The notes under the pieces are model-generated. The model was not told where the DNA came from. It saw only the letters and a program-made list of their open reading frames with translations, and made no database searches. From positions 1 to 55,617 of the forward strand of contig SUXD01000014.1 in NCBI GenBank assembly GCA_015061145.1: 55,617 bases of DNA, given 5' to 3'. Both the position numbers and the translations under genes were made by a program. This stretch comes from Bacteroidales bacterium. Its GTDB lineage: Bacteria; Bacteroidota; Bacteroidia; Bacteroidales; Paludibacteraceae. Positions 37,236 to 44,056 of this stretch are shown here, piece after piece (within the stretch, counting starts at the first letter, position 1; each line of letters starts with the position of its first letter).

Positions 37236-38159
37236 ATGAAAGATAGCGGTAAGGCAAAGGAGTGGCGGAGACGAATGTTTTTATTTCTGTTGTCGGCAAT
37301 GATTGCCGCACCTGCATTTTCGTACGATTTCTTCGTGTACGAACCGCCTGTACATCAGACGCCGCAGCAGGTGTATGCGCCGCCGATTCCTGATTACGTG
37401 GTTTTTGCGGGCGACACTATCAATCTGTGCCGGTACGACCTTCGCGAACGCTTCGACCGCGAAATTCTGGCTTTCTCCTATATGCACAGCACCACATTTC
37501 TGTTGATAAAAAGGGCAAGAATCTATTTCCCTGTCATCGAACCGCTTTTGGATGCTGATACTGTTCCCGATGACTTTAAATATCTTGCACTGATAGAAAG
37601 TTATTTCAACCCGCGTGTGGTTTCTCCTGCCAAAGCGGCTGGCATTTGGCAGTTTATGGCCTCTACCGCCGAACATTATGGTCTGGAGGTGAATGAGCAG
37701 GTGGACGAGCGATTTAACATCGAGAAATCTACACATGCGGCATGCCTATATTTGAAACATGCCTATAGTCTGTATAACGATTGGGTTACTGCAGCCGCTT
37801 CATATAATGTGGGAACAAGGCGCATATCGAAAGAACTGGAAGAACAGCGTGTTTCCTCGGCATTAGACCTGTACCTGAACGAAGAGACCAGCCGTTATGT
37901 TTTTCGTATCCTGGCGGCAAAGGCAATTATTGAAAATCCTCAGCGTTATGGGTTCAATTTGCTCGACAGCGACTATTACCAGCCTGTTCAAACCCGAGTG
38001 GTGGAAGTGAATGGACCAGTAGAGAATTGGGCGGATTGGGCGATAGAAAATGGCACGACTTACGCCCGTCTCAAGGATTTCAACCTTTGGATACGCGACC
38101 GCAAACTCGACAACCCGAAAGGCAATACCTATCAGGTTAAAATCCCGGTATTGGAATAA
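37236..38159 (+). CDS. Lytic transglycosylase (SLT/MltD-like)
   Basis: A 307-residue exported enzyme that cleaves peptidoglycan glycan strands. The ATG at 37236, one base after the parE stop, gives a basic start and a signal peptide (MFLFLLSAMIAAPAFSYDF). The SLT (GH23) domain has the catalytic Glu121 in YLALIESYFNPRVVSPAKAAG, followed by IWQFMASTAEHYGL and ASYNVGTRRISKEL. The C-terminal region resembles MltD but no clear LysM repeat is seen. Probably co-transcribed with parE. Confidence 0.9.
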   Translation: MKDSGKAKEWRRRMFLFLLSAMIAAPAFSYDFFVYEPPVHQTPQQVYAPPIPDYVVFAGDTINLCRYDLRERFDREILAFSYMHSTTFLLIKRARIYFPVIEPLLDADTVPDDFKYLALIESYFNPRVVSPAKAAGIWQFMASTAEHYGLEVNEQVDERFNIEKSTHAACLYLKHAYSLYNDWVTAAASYNVGTRRISKELEEQRVSSALDLYLNEETSRYVFRILAAKAIIENPQRYGFNLLDSDYYQPVQTRVVEVNGPVENWADWAIENGTTYARLKDFNLWIRDRKLDNPKGNTYQVKIPVLE

Positions 38160-38175
38160 ACAGCTTGCTGTTTTT
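38158..38175 (+). terminator. Short hairpin with T tract after the transglycosylase gene
   Basis: AAACAGC (38158-38164) and GCTGTTT (38167-38173) are followed by TT. The loop is only two bases if fully paired, so it is a modest terminator between convergent genes. Confidence 0.5.
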
Positions 38176-38229
38176 CAAAGGAATAAATAAAATTCCAAAA
38201 CAACTTCTCAGTTTCGCAAGCCTTGTTAT

Positions 38230-39471
38230 TTACTTCTTCAAGTCGATGTGCGAATCTCTGAACCCTAGAAAATAAAGAATGCCGTCCAGTCCGATGGTGG
38301 AAATAGACTGGCGTGCGATAGACTTCACTTTCGGTTTTGCATGGAAGGCGATGCCCAATCCGGCAAGATTTATCATCGGCAGGTCGTTGGCGCCGTCACC
38401 TACAGCGATAACTTGTTTCAGGTCGATGTGTTCAAACTGGGCAATCATTTTAAGCAATTCGGCTTTGCGATGTCCGTCTACAATGTCGCCAACATAGTTT
38501 CCCGTCAGTTTGCCGTCTTTTATTTCGAGCTCATTGGCATATACATAATCAATGCCGAACCGTTTTTTCAAATATTCCCCGAAATAAGTGAATCCACCGG
38601 ATAAAATGGCGATTTTGTAACCGCATTTTTTCAGGATTGTCATCAGTCGGTCGGCGCCGTCCATGATAGGCAGTTTCTCGGCAATGTCTTGCATGACGCT
38701 TTCGTCAAGTCCTTTCAGCAGCGAGATACGGCGCTTGAAACTTTCTTGGAAATCTATTTCGCCACGCATAGCCGATTCTGTAATGGCGCGCACTTCGGCT
38801 CCTACGCCAGCACGGTCGGCAAGTTCGTCAATCACCTCTGTTTTGATGAGTGTCGAATCCATGTCGAAGCAAATCAGGCGGCGGTTGCGACGGTAGATGT
38901 CGTCTTTCTGAAACGATATGTCAACGCCGAGCGTGGCCGATAGTTGCATGAATTTGGCTTGAATCTCGTTGCGGTCTTTGAATGTTCCTCGTATTGAGAG
39001 CTCGATGCAGGCGCGCAATGTCGTGTCTTCCGAATTGAGCGACATTCTTCCTGTCAGTCGCTTGATAGAGTCGATGTTCAGCCCTTGTTCGGCTATGGTG
39101 CCTGTGATTTTCGATATTTGTTCGGCGGTGATGCCTTTGCCGAGAATGGTGACAATGTGACGGTCTTGCCCCTGCTTGCTCACCCATTCGTTGTATTGTT
39201 CGGTGGAGATGGGGACGAACCGCACTTTCACGCCCAGCTCGTATCCTTTGAAGAGGATGTCTTTCAGTACGCCGCCGCCTACGTTGGTTTGGCTTTTCCG
39301 AAAACGAACCAGTATGCCGAGTGACAGCGACTGGTGTATGTCGGCCTGACCGATGTCCAATATTTCGGCATTGTATTTCCCTAGTATGCCGGTGATTTGT
39401 GATGTTACACCTGGCTGGTCCACCCCGTAAATGCTGATGAGCACAATTTCGTTTTCGTCTTCTGATAACAT
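38230..39471 (-). CDS. serB: Phosphoserine phosphatase with N-terminal ACT domains
   Basis: SerB hydrolyses phosphoserine to serine, the last step of serine synthesis. The ATG at 39471 (MLSEDENEIVLISIYGVDQPG) gives 413 residues; an upstream in-frame ORF start is unlikely. Two ACT-type regulatory domains come first (about residues 8-80 and 95-170). The HAD phosphatase domain then starts at LICFDMDSTLIKTEVIDELA, with the DxDST motif. It contains the later motifs ILSGGFTYFGEYL and GDGANDLPMINLAGLGIAFHAKP. The ACT domains suggest feedback by serine or another amino acid. Confidence 0.95.
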   Translation of the reverse strand: MLSEDENEIVLISIYGVDQPGVTSQITGILGKYNAEILDIGQADIHQSLSLGILVRFRKSQTNVGGGVLKDILFKGYELGVKVRFVPISTEQYNEWVSKQGQDRHIVTILGKGITAEQISKITGTIAEQGLNIDSIKRLTGRMSLNSEDTTLRACIELSIRGTFKDRNEIQAKFMQLSATLGVDISFQKDDIYRRNRRLICFDMDSTLIKTEVIDELADRAGVGAEVRAITESAMRGEIDFQESFKRRISLLKGLDESVMQDIAEKLPIMDGADRLMTILKKCGYKIAILSGGFTYFGEYLKKRFGIDYVYANELEIKDGKLTGNYVGDIVDGHRKAELLKMIAQFEHIDLKQVIAVGDGANDLPMINLAGLGIAFHAKPKVKSIARQSISTIGLDGILYFLGFRDSHIDLKK

Positions 39472-39608
39472 AGAAAAATATGTTTTTTTGGTTATGTAGT
39501 TTATCAAAGGATAAAAGTACGGATATTTTTTGCAAAAAATGAACAATCAGCCTATTTTTTGCGAAAAAAAATGAATGATCTTCAATCTTCAATTCAGAAA
39601 TTTTCTTG

Positions 39609-39616
39609 TATTTTTG
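39609..39616 (+). promoter_or_regulatory. pyrI -7 element
   Basis: TATTTTTG matches TAnnTTTG and lies 19 bases before the pyrI start. No clear -33 box. Confidence 0.5.
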
Positions 39617-39635
39617 TAAAAAAATCATCATCGTT

Positions 39636-40091
39636 ATGGACAAGAAAGAACTGAAAGTAGTGGCTTTGCGCAACGGGACAGTGATTGACCATATTCCGTC
39701 TGACAAATTGTTCAAAGTGGTTTCTATTCTGCAACTGGATAAAGTGCCGAACCAGATTACCATTGGCAATAATCTTGAAAGCAAGCAGCTTGGTACAAAG
39801 GGAATTGTGAAAATATCCGATTTGTATCTCGACCAAAAATCCATAGATAAAATAGCTTTGCTTGCGCCGGCTGCCAATCTGAACATCATTCACGACTATA
39901 TGGTGAAAGAGAAATTTCCCGTTCGCCTTCCTGAGGAAGTGACCGACATCGTGCGTTGCAGCAATCCGAAGTGCATCACAAACAATCAGCCGGTTCCCAC
40001 CAAGTTCCGCATCCTGAAAAAAGAACCGATACAGGCTCAATGCTGCTATTGCGAGCGCGTGTTGAAAGAAGAGGAAATCAGATTTAAATAA
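39636..40091 (+). CDS. pyrI: Aspartate carbamoyltransferase regulatory subunit
   Basis: PyrI binds CTP/ATP and makes the PyrB catalytic trimer into an allosteric holoenzyme in pyrimidine synthesis. The ATG at 39636 gives 151 residues and the normal N-terminus MDKKELKVVALRNGTVIDHI. The C-terminal zinc domain has CSNPKC (x4) and, 22 residues on, CCYC, as expected. pyrB is not adjacent: upstream is divergent serB. The next gene, 5 bases downstream, is a flavin reductase, a neighbour also seen in other Bacteroidales. Confidence 0.94.
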   Translation: MDKKELKVVALRNGTVIDHIPSDKLFKVVSILQLDKVPNQITIGNNLESKQLGTKGIVKISDLYLDQKSIDKIALLAPAANLNIIHDYMVKEKFPVRLPEEVTDIVRCSNPKCITNNQPVPTKFRILKKEPIQAQCCYCERVLKEEEIRFK

Positions 40092-40096
40092 CAGAT

Positions 40097-40684
40097 ATGC
40101 CTCGACACAAAAAGCAGCAGTGGCGCGCAGGAACGATGATTTATCCGCTGCCAGCCGTGATGGTGAGTTGCGGCGCTTCTCCCGAAGAATATAATATAAT
40201 CACGGTTTCATGGACGGGTACCGTGTGCAGCGACCCGGCCATGTGCTATGTCTCGGTGAGGAAAGAACGGCATTCGTATGACATCATAAAGCGCAACATG
40301 GCGTTTGTCATCAACCTGACGACTGAAGAACTGGCGCGTGCCACCGACTGGTGCGGAGTGCGTTCGGGACGCGATTACGATAAGTTCAAAGAAATGCATC
40401 TGACGCCCGTGATGAGCGATAATGTAAAGGCCCCCTTGATAGCTGAAGCGCCCGTAAGCATAGAGTGCCGCGTGAAGCAGATTATCCCGCTAGGGTCGCA
40501 CGACATGTTTCTGGCCGAAGTGGTGAGCGTTCAAGTTGATGAACAATACCTCGATCCGCTGACAGGCGCTTTCCATCTTGATAAGGCGAAACTGCTTGCC
40601 TACAACCATGGCCATTATTATAAAATTGGCGATGAAATGGGCAAATTTGGTTGGAGCGTACAGAATAAGAAAAACACACCATAA
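40097..40684 (+). CDS. Flavin reductase family protein
   Basis: A 195-residue FMN-binding split-barrel protein of the flavin reductase-like (FlaRed) family. Typical segments are YPLPAVMVSCGASPEEYNIITVSWTGTVCSDPAMCYVS and FVINLTTEELARATDWCGVRSGRDYDKFKEM. The last part contains AEVVSVQVDEQYLDPLTGAFH and a C-terminal YYKIGDEMGKFGWSV. It lies 5 bases after pyrI and is probably co-transcribed. The physiological partner is unknown. A bidirectional terminator overlaps its stop codon. Confidence 0.9.
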   Translation: MPRHKKQQWRAGTMIYPLPAVMVSCGASPEEYNIITVSWTGTVCSDPAMCYVSVRKERHSYDIIKRNMAFVINLTTEELARATDWCGVRSGRDYDKFKEMHLTPVMSDNVKAPLIAEAPVSIECRVKQIIPLGSHDMFLAEVVSVQVDEQYLDPLTGAFHLDKAKLLAYNHGHYYKIGDEMGKFGWSVQNKKNTP

Positions 40685-40698
40685 GGTGTGTTTTTCTT
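40667..40698. terminator. Bidirectional terminator over the flavin reductase stop
   Basis: AAGAAAAACACACC (40667-40680) and GGTGTGTTTTTCTT (40685-40698) form a 14-bp stem with loop ATAA. It includes the stop codons of both convergent genes. Confidence 0.88.
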
Positions 40699-41062
40699 AT
40701 TTGATAATGCCATCCACCACATATCGGCTGTAGCCTCGCCATGGCAGTGTGGCGTTGTATTCCGAATAGTGAAGCTGATAGGTCTCGCCGCTGTTGAGCA
40801 TCAGAATGTTGGCGATGCTGTCGTTCTCTACCGAAAAGATAAATTCGTTGCTTTGCAGTTTCCCTGCCGCATTACTTTTCAGTCCGCTTTGTATCAGTTT
40901 CCCCTCGTATGTCTTGAAAATAACGCCTTTTTTCACTACATAGTTCAGCTCGCCGCTTTTCACGCCCTCGCCAAACACAAAGTAATAACGGTAGTAAACC
41001 CATCCTGCAAGTGCGGCAATCAGGACGAAAATGACCGAAAAAATAAAAATTCCCTTTTTCAT
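40697..41062 (-). CDS. Small membrane-anchored protein of unknown function
   Basis: From the ATG at 41062 the product has 121 residues: one N-terminal membrane helix (MKKGIFIFSVIFVLIAALAG) and an extracytoplasmic domain with FVFGEGVKSGELNYVVKKG, FKTYEGKLIQSGLKS and a C-terminal LPWRGYSRYVVDGIIK. I recall similar Bacteroides proteins that carry a mistaken 6-phosphogluconate dehydrogenase name; nothing here supports an enzyme. It is monocistronic and convergent with the flavin reductase. Confidence 0.75.
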   Translation of the reverse strand: MKKGIFIFSVIFVLIAALAGWVYYRYYFVFGEGVKSGELNYVVKKGVIFKTYEGKLIQSGLKSNAAGKLQSNEFIFSVENDSIANILMLNSGETYQLHYSEYNATLPWRGYSRYVVDGIIK

Positions 41063-41146
41063 AATTAATGTGCTTTTTTGCAAAAATAACAAATAAAATA
41101 GAAAAAAGCCTTACTTTTGGATTTTCTAAAAACAAAATAATCTCTT

Positions 41147-42427
41147 ATGATAAACGAGAAACTGATGCAATATCTCTGGCAGAACAGGCTTTTTGACAAC
41201 ACAAATCTCGCTACTTGCGATGGCCAGCCACTGGAGATTATCGACATAGGAAGGCTGAACACCGATGCCGGGCCTGATTTTTTCAATGCAAAAGTGAAAA
41301 TTGGCGGCAAACTTTGGGCAGGCAATGTGGAGATTCATCTGTCGTCGTCCGACTGGAAACGCCACGGGCACGATGCCGACATGGCTTACGATACCGTCAT
41401 CTTGCATGTGGTAGCCCATGCCGATGCAAAAATTTACAGAAAGAGCGGCGAGGAGATTCCGCAACTGGTAATGTCGTATTCGCCCGAAGTGCTGCAAAAA
41501 TGCGCTGCTTTCGATAAAAGAGACATGGCATTCCCTTGCGCAAAAGAAATCCGTACAATTCCCTCTATGTTTTTGTCGTCGTGGCTCACGGCATTGCTCA
41601 CCGAGCGCCTGATGAACAAGAGCGCTCATATATCGGAACTGCTCTCGCAAAACAAGAATAATTGGGCGGAGGTCTTTTATGTGTCGTTGGCGCGCAGTCT
41701 GGGCACAGGCATCAATGGCGACGCTTTTGAGCGTATGGCCAAGGCTGTTCCGCTTGTGGCTCTGCAGAAGCATCGCGACAGTTTGTTGCAAATAGAGGCG
41801 CTGTTTTTTGGCGTGTCGGGTTTACTGCCCGAAGCACCAGCCGACGATTATCAGCGAAAGCTGTGTGCTGAGGCGCATTTCTTGATGAATAAATTCAGTT
41901 TGTCGCCGCTTCGCGATGTGCAATGGAAGATGGCGCGTCTGCGACCGCAGAATTTTCCCCATGTGCGTATTGCGCAACTCTCGAAAATTGTTTTTCAATC
42001 GTCGAAACTATTTTCAAAAATACAAGAAAATGTCGATTATATGGCGATTTTTTCGCTTTTCTCCGAAATGTCTGCCGATGGATATTGGGAGTATCATTGC
42101 ACCTTTTCAAAGGAGTCGCCGAGGCAGAAGAAAACGCTGGGCAAGGCCACGATACATTCCATCATGATAAACACAGTGGTGCCTTTGCTGTTTGCCTACG
42201 GCAAGCAGAGCGACAACGAGACCCTTTGCGAAAGGGCGCTGGCGCTCCTCGAACGCATCCCTGCCGAACGAAATCAGATTATCACCTCGTGGGCGGAGAT
42301 GGGCATTGAGGCTGCCAATGCTTACGACACGCAGGCGCTTATAGAGTTGCGCAAGAATTATTGCGACCGCAAAGACTGCCTCCGTTGCCGTATTGCGCAC
42401 AGAATCATCAGCGTGAAAAAGCCGTGA
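41147..42427 (+). CDS. DUF2851 family protein
   Basis: A 426-residue protein of DUF2851, common in Bacteroidetes and of unknown function. The N-terminus shows the family block MINEKLMQYLWQNRLFDNTNL and then DIGRLNTDAGPDFFNAKVKIGG and AGNVEIHLSSSDWKRHGH. Those His and Asp residues (HLSSSDWKRHGHD) look like a possible metal or nuclease-like site; this is inference. The C-terminus has four cysteines (NYCDRKDCLRCRI). A TAnnTTTG match at 41112-41119 (TACTTTTG) lies just upstream. No operon partner; the downstream side is the AT-rich island. Confidence 0.85.
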   Translation: MINEKLMQYLWQNRLFDNTNLATCDGQPLEIIDIGRLNTDAGPDFFNAKVKIGGKLWAGNVEIHLSSSDWKRHGHDADMAYDTVILHVVAHADAKIYRKSGEEIPQLVMSYSPEVLQKCAAFDKRDMAFPCAKEIRTIPSMFLSSWLTALLTERLMNKSAHISELLSQNKNNWAEVFYVSLARSLGTGINGDAFERMAKAVPLVALQKHRDSLLQIEALFFGVSGLLPEAPADDYQRKLCAEAHFLMNKFSLSPLRDVQWKMARLRPQNFPHVRIAQLSKIVFQSSKLFSKIQENVDYMAIFSLFSEMSADGYWEYHCTFSKESPRQKKTLGKATIHSIMINTVVPLLFAYGKQSDNETLCERALALLERIPAERNQIITSWAEMGIEAANAYDTQALIELRKNYCDRKDCLRCRIAHRIISVKKP

Positions 42428-42549
42428 TTTTTTATGCAAATTTAAAGTTGTAATTTAAATCGGCATAAAAATTGAGAAAACTATGCGGAAAATTGAAAAA
42501 GAATTTTTTACCTTTGAAAAAAATATGGAATATTAACAAAAAAACATTT

Positions 42550-42579
42550 TTTGCCTATGAAGCATAGCGTATAGTTTAG
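42550..42579 (+). promoter_or_regulatory. Candidate promoter for the structured RNA
   Basis: TTTG at 42550-42553 and TAGTTTAG at 42572-42579 are 18 bases apart; the -7 box has one mismatch to TAnnTTTG. A full -7 match (TACCTTTG, 42509-42516) lies farther upstream but lacks a -33 box. Either could transcribe the structured segment that follows. Confidence 0.45.
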
Positions 42580-42805
42580 TACGCACATCTTGAAATATTG
42601 GAAAAAGCGTTAATGCTGTAACTTGAGTTTCTTGAAAACTGGACACTTTCAATAGAAATCAACCAAGGACAAAAGCAAATTGACGCTCGCGCAGTTTTTG
42701 CGTGGGCTTTTGTTCGTATAATTTGGTTGGTTTAGGTAGTCCAGTAAATCCTCAAGAAACTCAAATGAAGCGATAATAAAGTACCACGCTTTTTTTATGT
42801 GCGTA
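42580..42805 (+). ncRNA. Candidate structured RNA: long nested hairpin, 6S-like outline
   Basis: Seven helices nest in one axis: 42580-42588/42797-42805 (9 bp), 42602-42610/42786-42794 (9), 42623-42634/42753-42764 (12), 42638-42644/42739-42745 (7), 42660-42666/42723-42729 (7), 42667-42676/42706-42715 (10, one wobble) and 42687-42693/42699-42705 (7, wobbles), with loop GTTTT. Wobble pairs are G-U only when read on the plus strand, which favours a plus-strand RNA over a DNA palindrome. A T7 run (42790-42796) on the 3' arm of the second helix could end the transcript, giving about 200 bases. A long interrupted hairpin of this size recalls 6S RNA, but no sequence identity is claimed. A leader for the downstream lipoprotein gene or a MITE are alternatives. 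Confidence 0.6.
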
Positions 42806-42849
42806 TGGGAAGGAAGGGTACAGATTTATAAACTTAAAAATTATGAGGA

Positions 42850-43431
42850 ATGAAAAAGAAAATTTTATGGATACTTTTTGCTATAGTATTGTGTAGTAAT
42901 GTCTTGTCATGCAGTAAAGAAAGCAAAGAAATAGCGGCAGAAGCGGAAGAAAATAATTATAACAAATTTGTTTATTCTTTTTATCTTATGCAGAGATGTT
43001 ATGGGGACGATGTTTATAGCGCATTGGTGAAAATGAGGACTCACGGTTTTTATGTTGAAGAAGGTTATGAACAAGGTCTTTATTTTTATAAACTAAAAAA
43101 TGGAGTTGATGAAATAAGATTGTACGCAAAAGCTCCTGATAAAAGAAAAGTAAAAGTTGAAAAAGTGGATTTAAGAGGCGAACTGATAGGGAATAATTTG
43201 CAAAAATTAATAAAATCAGTTGGGAAAACTTATAACATAGAATCTGGTGAGACTGTGGGTTTTGTTCGTCTCATTGCAGATGATAAAAGTGAAATAACAG
43301 ATTGGTACTCAATGTTGAGTTTTATTGCAAAAACTAAGAATGGTTATACAGTTATATGGAAAAGTGTGGATGGAACAATTTTGTCTTTGACAGAAGCGTT
43401 ATCTAAAGGAATCTTGATAACAATAGAGTAA
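42850..43431 (+). CDS. Orphan lipoprotein, AT-rich, function unknown
   Basis: A 193-residue exported protein. The signal MKKKILWILFAIVLCSNVLS ends in a lipobox with Cys21 (VLSC). A charged stretch (KESKEIAAEAEENNYNKF) is followed by an alpha/beta region without a motif I recognise (ALVKMRTHGFYVEEGYEQGLYFYKL; later SKGILITIE at the end). GAGGA stands 3 bases before the ATG. Codon use is AT-rich compared with the flanking DUF2851 and Ig-like genes, so transfer is plausible. The frame stays open for 38 more codons after its TAA. The gene begins 45 bases after the structured element. Confidence 0.7.
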   Translation: MKKKILWILFAIVLCSNVLSCSKESKEIAAEAEENNYNKFVYSFYLMQRCYGDDVYSALVKMRTHGFYVEEGYEQGLYFYKLKNGVDEIRLYAKAPDKRKVKVEKVDLRGELIGNNLQKLIKSVGKTYNIESGETVGFVRLIADDKSEITDWYSMLSFIAKTKNGYTVIWKSVDGTILSLTEALSKGILITIE

Positions 43432-43593
43432 AAGCAATCAAATAAAGCAGTGAACACCTATAATCATCAGTGTGTGAAATCTAAAATGACATCAGAGGTG
43501 CGTTTAAATATTCATCCTAATGGTGTAGGAGTGTCATTGAATTTTTAATATAGAGATAACTGCATTAATGTAAAAGTCAGAATACTATTTGTT

Positions 43594-43655
43594 GGCGGAC
43601 GGTGTCAGAATAGATAAAGTTTTTTATTCATTTTTGATGGCTGTCCGTCATTTTT
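43594..43655 (+). terminator. Wobble-rich hairpin, possible terminator
   Basis: GGCGGACGGT (43594-43603) pairs with GCTGTCCGTC (43641-43650) with three wobbles, all G-U on the plus strand. The loop is 37 bases and ATTTTT follows. It may end the lipoprotein transcript. The rest of the 261-base gap holds a 38-codon open stretch (see findings). Confidence 0.45.
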
Positions 43656-43659
43656 AATG

Positions 43660-43673
43660 ATTTTATAAAATCG
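43660..43673. promoter_or_regulatory. Perfect 14-base palindrome, candidate operator
   Basis: GATTTTATAAAATC is a perfect inverted repeat, 19 bases before the start of the small HTH gene. It is a likely binding site, most simply for the HTH protein itself (autoregulation). Confidence 0.5.
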
Positions 43674-43692
43674 TGAGATAACAAAAGGAGAA

Positions 43693-43926
43693 ATGAAAGA
43701 GAAAGAACCCCATGCAGGAAAAATGGTAAAGGCAGAATTGAAGAGGCAAGGGCGTACAATTACATGGTTAGCAAAGCAATTTGGCGGTACCCGCGAAAAT
43801 ATGTATAAGGTTTTAAATAAAAGCTGGATAAAGTCAGAGTCATTAGTAAAAATCAGTTTAATAATGGATTATAATTTTTTTCAAAATTATTCTGAATGGT
43901 TTGAGGATAATAGAAATAGAACATAA
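43693..43926 (+). CDS. Small helix-turn-helix (XRE-like) protein
   Basis: A 77-residue protein with a predicted HTH in VKAELKRQGRTITWLAKQFGGTRENMYKVLNKSWI (about residues 11-45). A tail, LVKISLIMDYNFFQNYSEWFEDN, resembles a small XRE-like family common in Bacteroidetes. A good ribosome-binding site (AGGAG, 43686-43690) precedes the ATG, which is unusual in this phylum. It probably binds DNA, perhaps the palindrome just upstream. It is AT-rich like the rest of the island. No toxin or phage gene is adjacent. Confidence 0.72.
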   Translation: MKEKEPHAGKMVKAELKRQGRTITWLAKQFGGTRENMYKVLNKSWIKSESLVKISLIMDYNFFQNYSEWFEDNRNRT

Positions 43927-44009
43927 TTCGTTGCAATTAACGGAGGAATAATTACATGTTTTCATCCGTATTACATCAATTTTATAGTCAAGTAATTTGC
44001 CACTTGTAG

Positions 44010-44039
44010 TTTGTAGTCAGCGCCTTTTTCGTATTTTTG
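44010..44039 (+). promoter_or_regulatory. Promoter of the Ig-like lipoprotein gene
   Basis: TTTG (44010-44013) and TATTTTTG (44032-44039) are 18 bases apart, a good Bacteroidetes pair. The start codon at 44057 is only 17 bases farther on, so the leader must be very short. Confidence 0.65.
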
Positions 44040-44056
44040 TGAAAAATTTTCTATTG

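Noticed and set aside
42580-42805. Integron attC site, retron or MITE as an explanation for the nested hairpin
   Set aside because: No integron core sites, integrase or reverse transcriptase are nearby. G-U wobbles on one strand and asymmetric internal loops fit RNA better than a MITE, and I see no second copy in the window. MITE is kept only as a fallback.
42843-42896. Overlapping 17-codon ORF from ATG 42843
   Set aside because: It is out of frame with the lipoprotein gene, overlaps its signal peptide and has no support.
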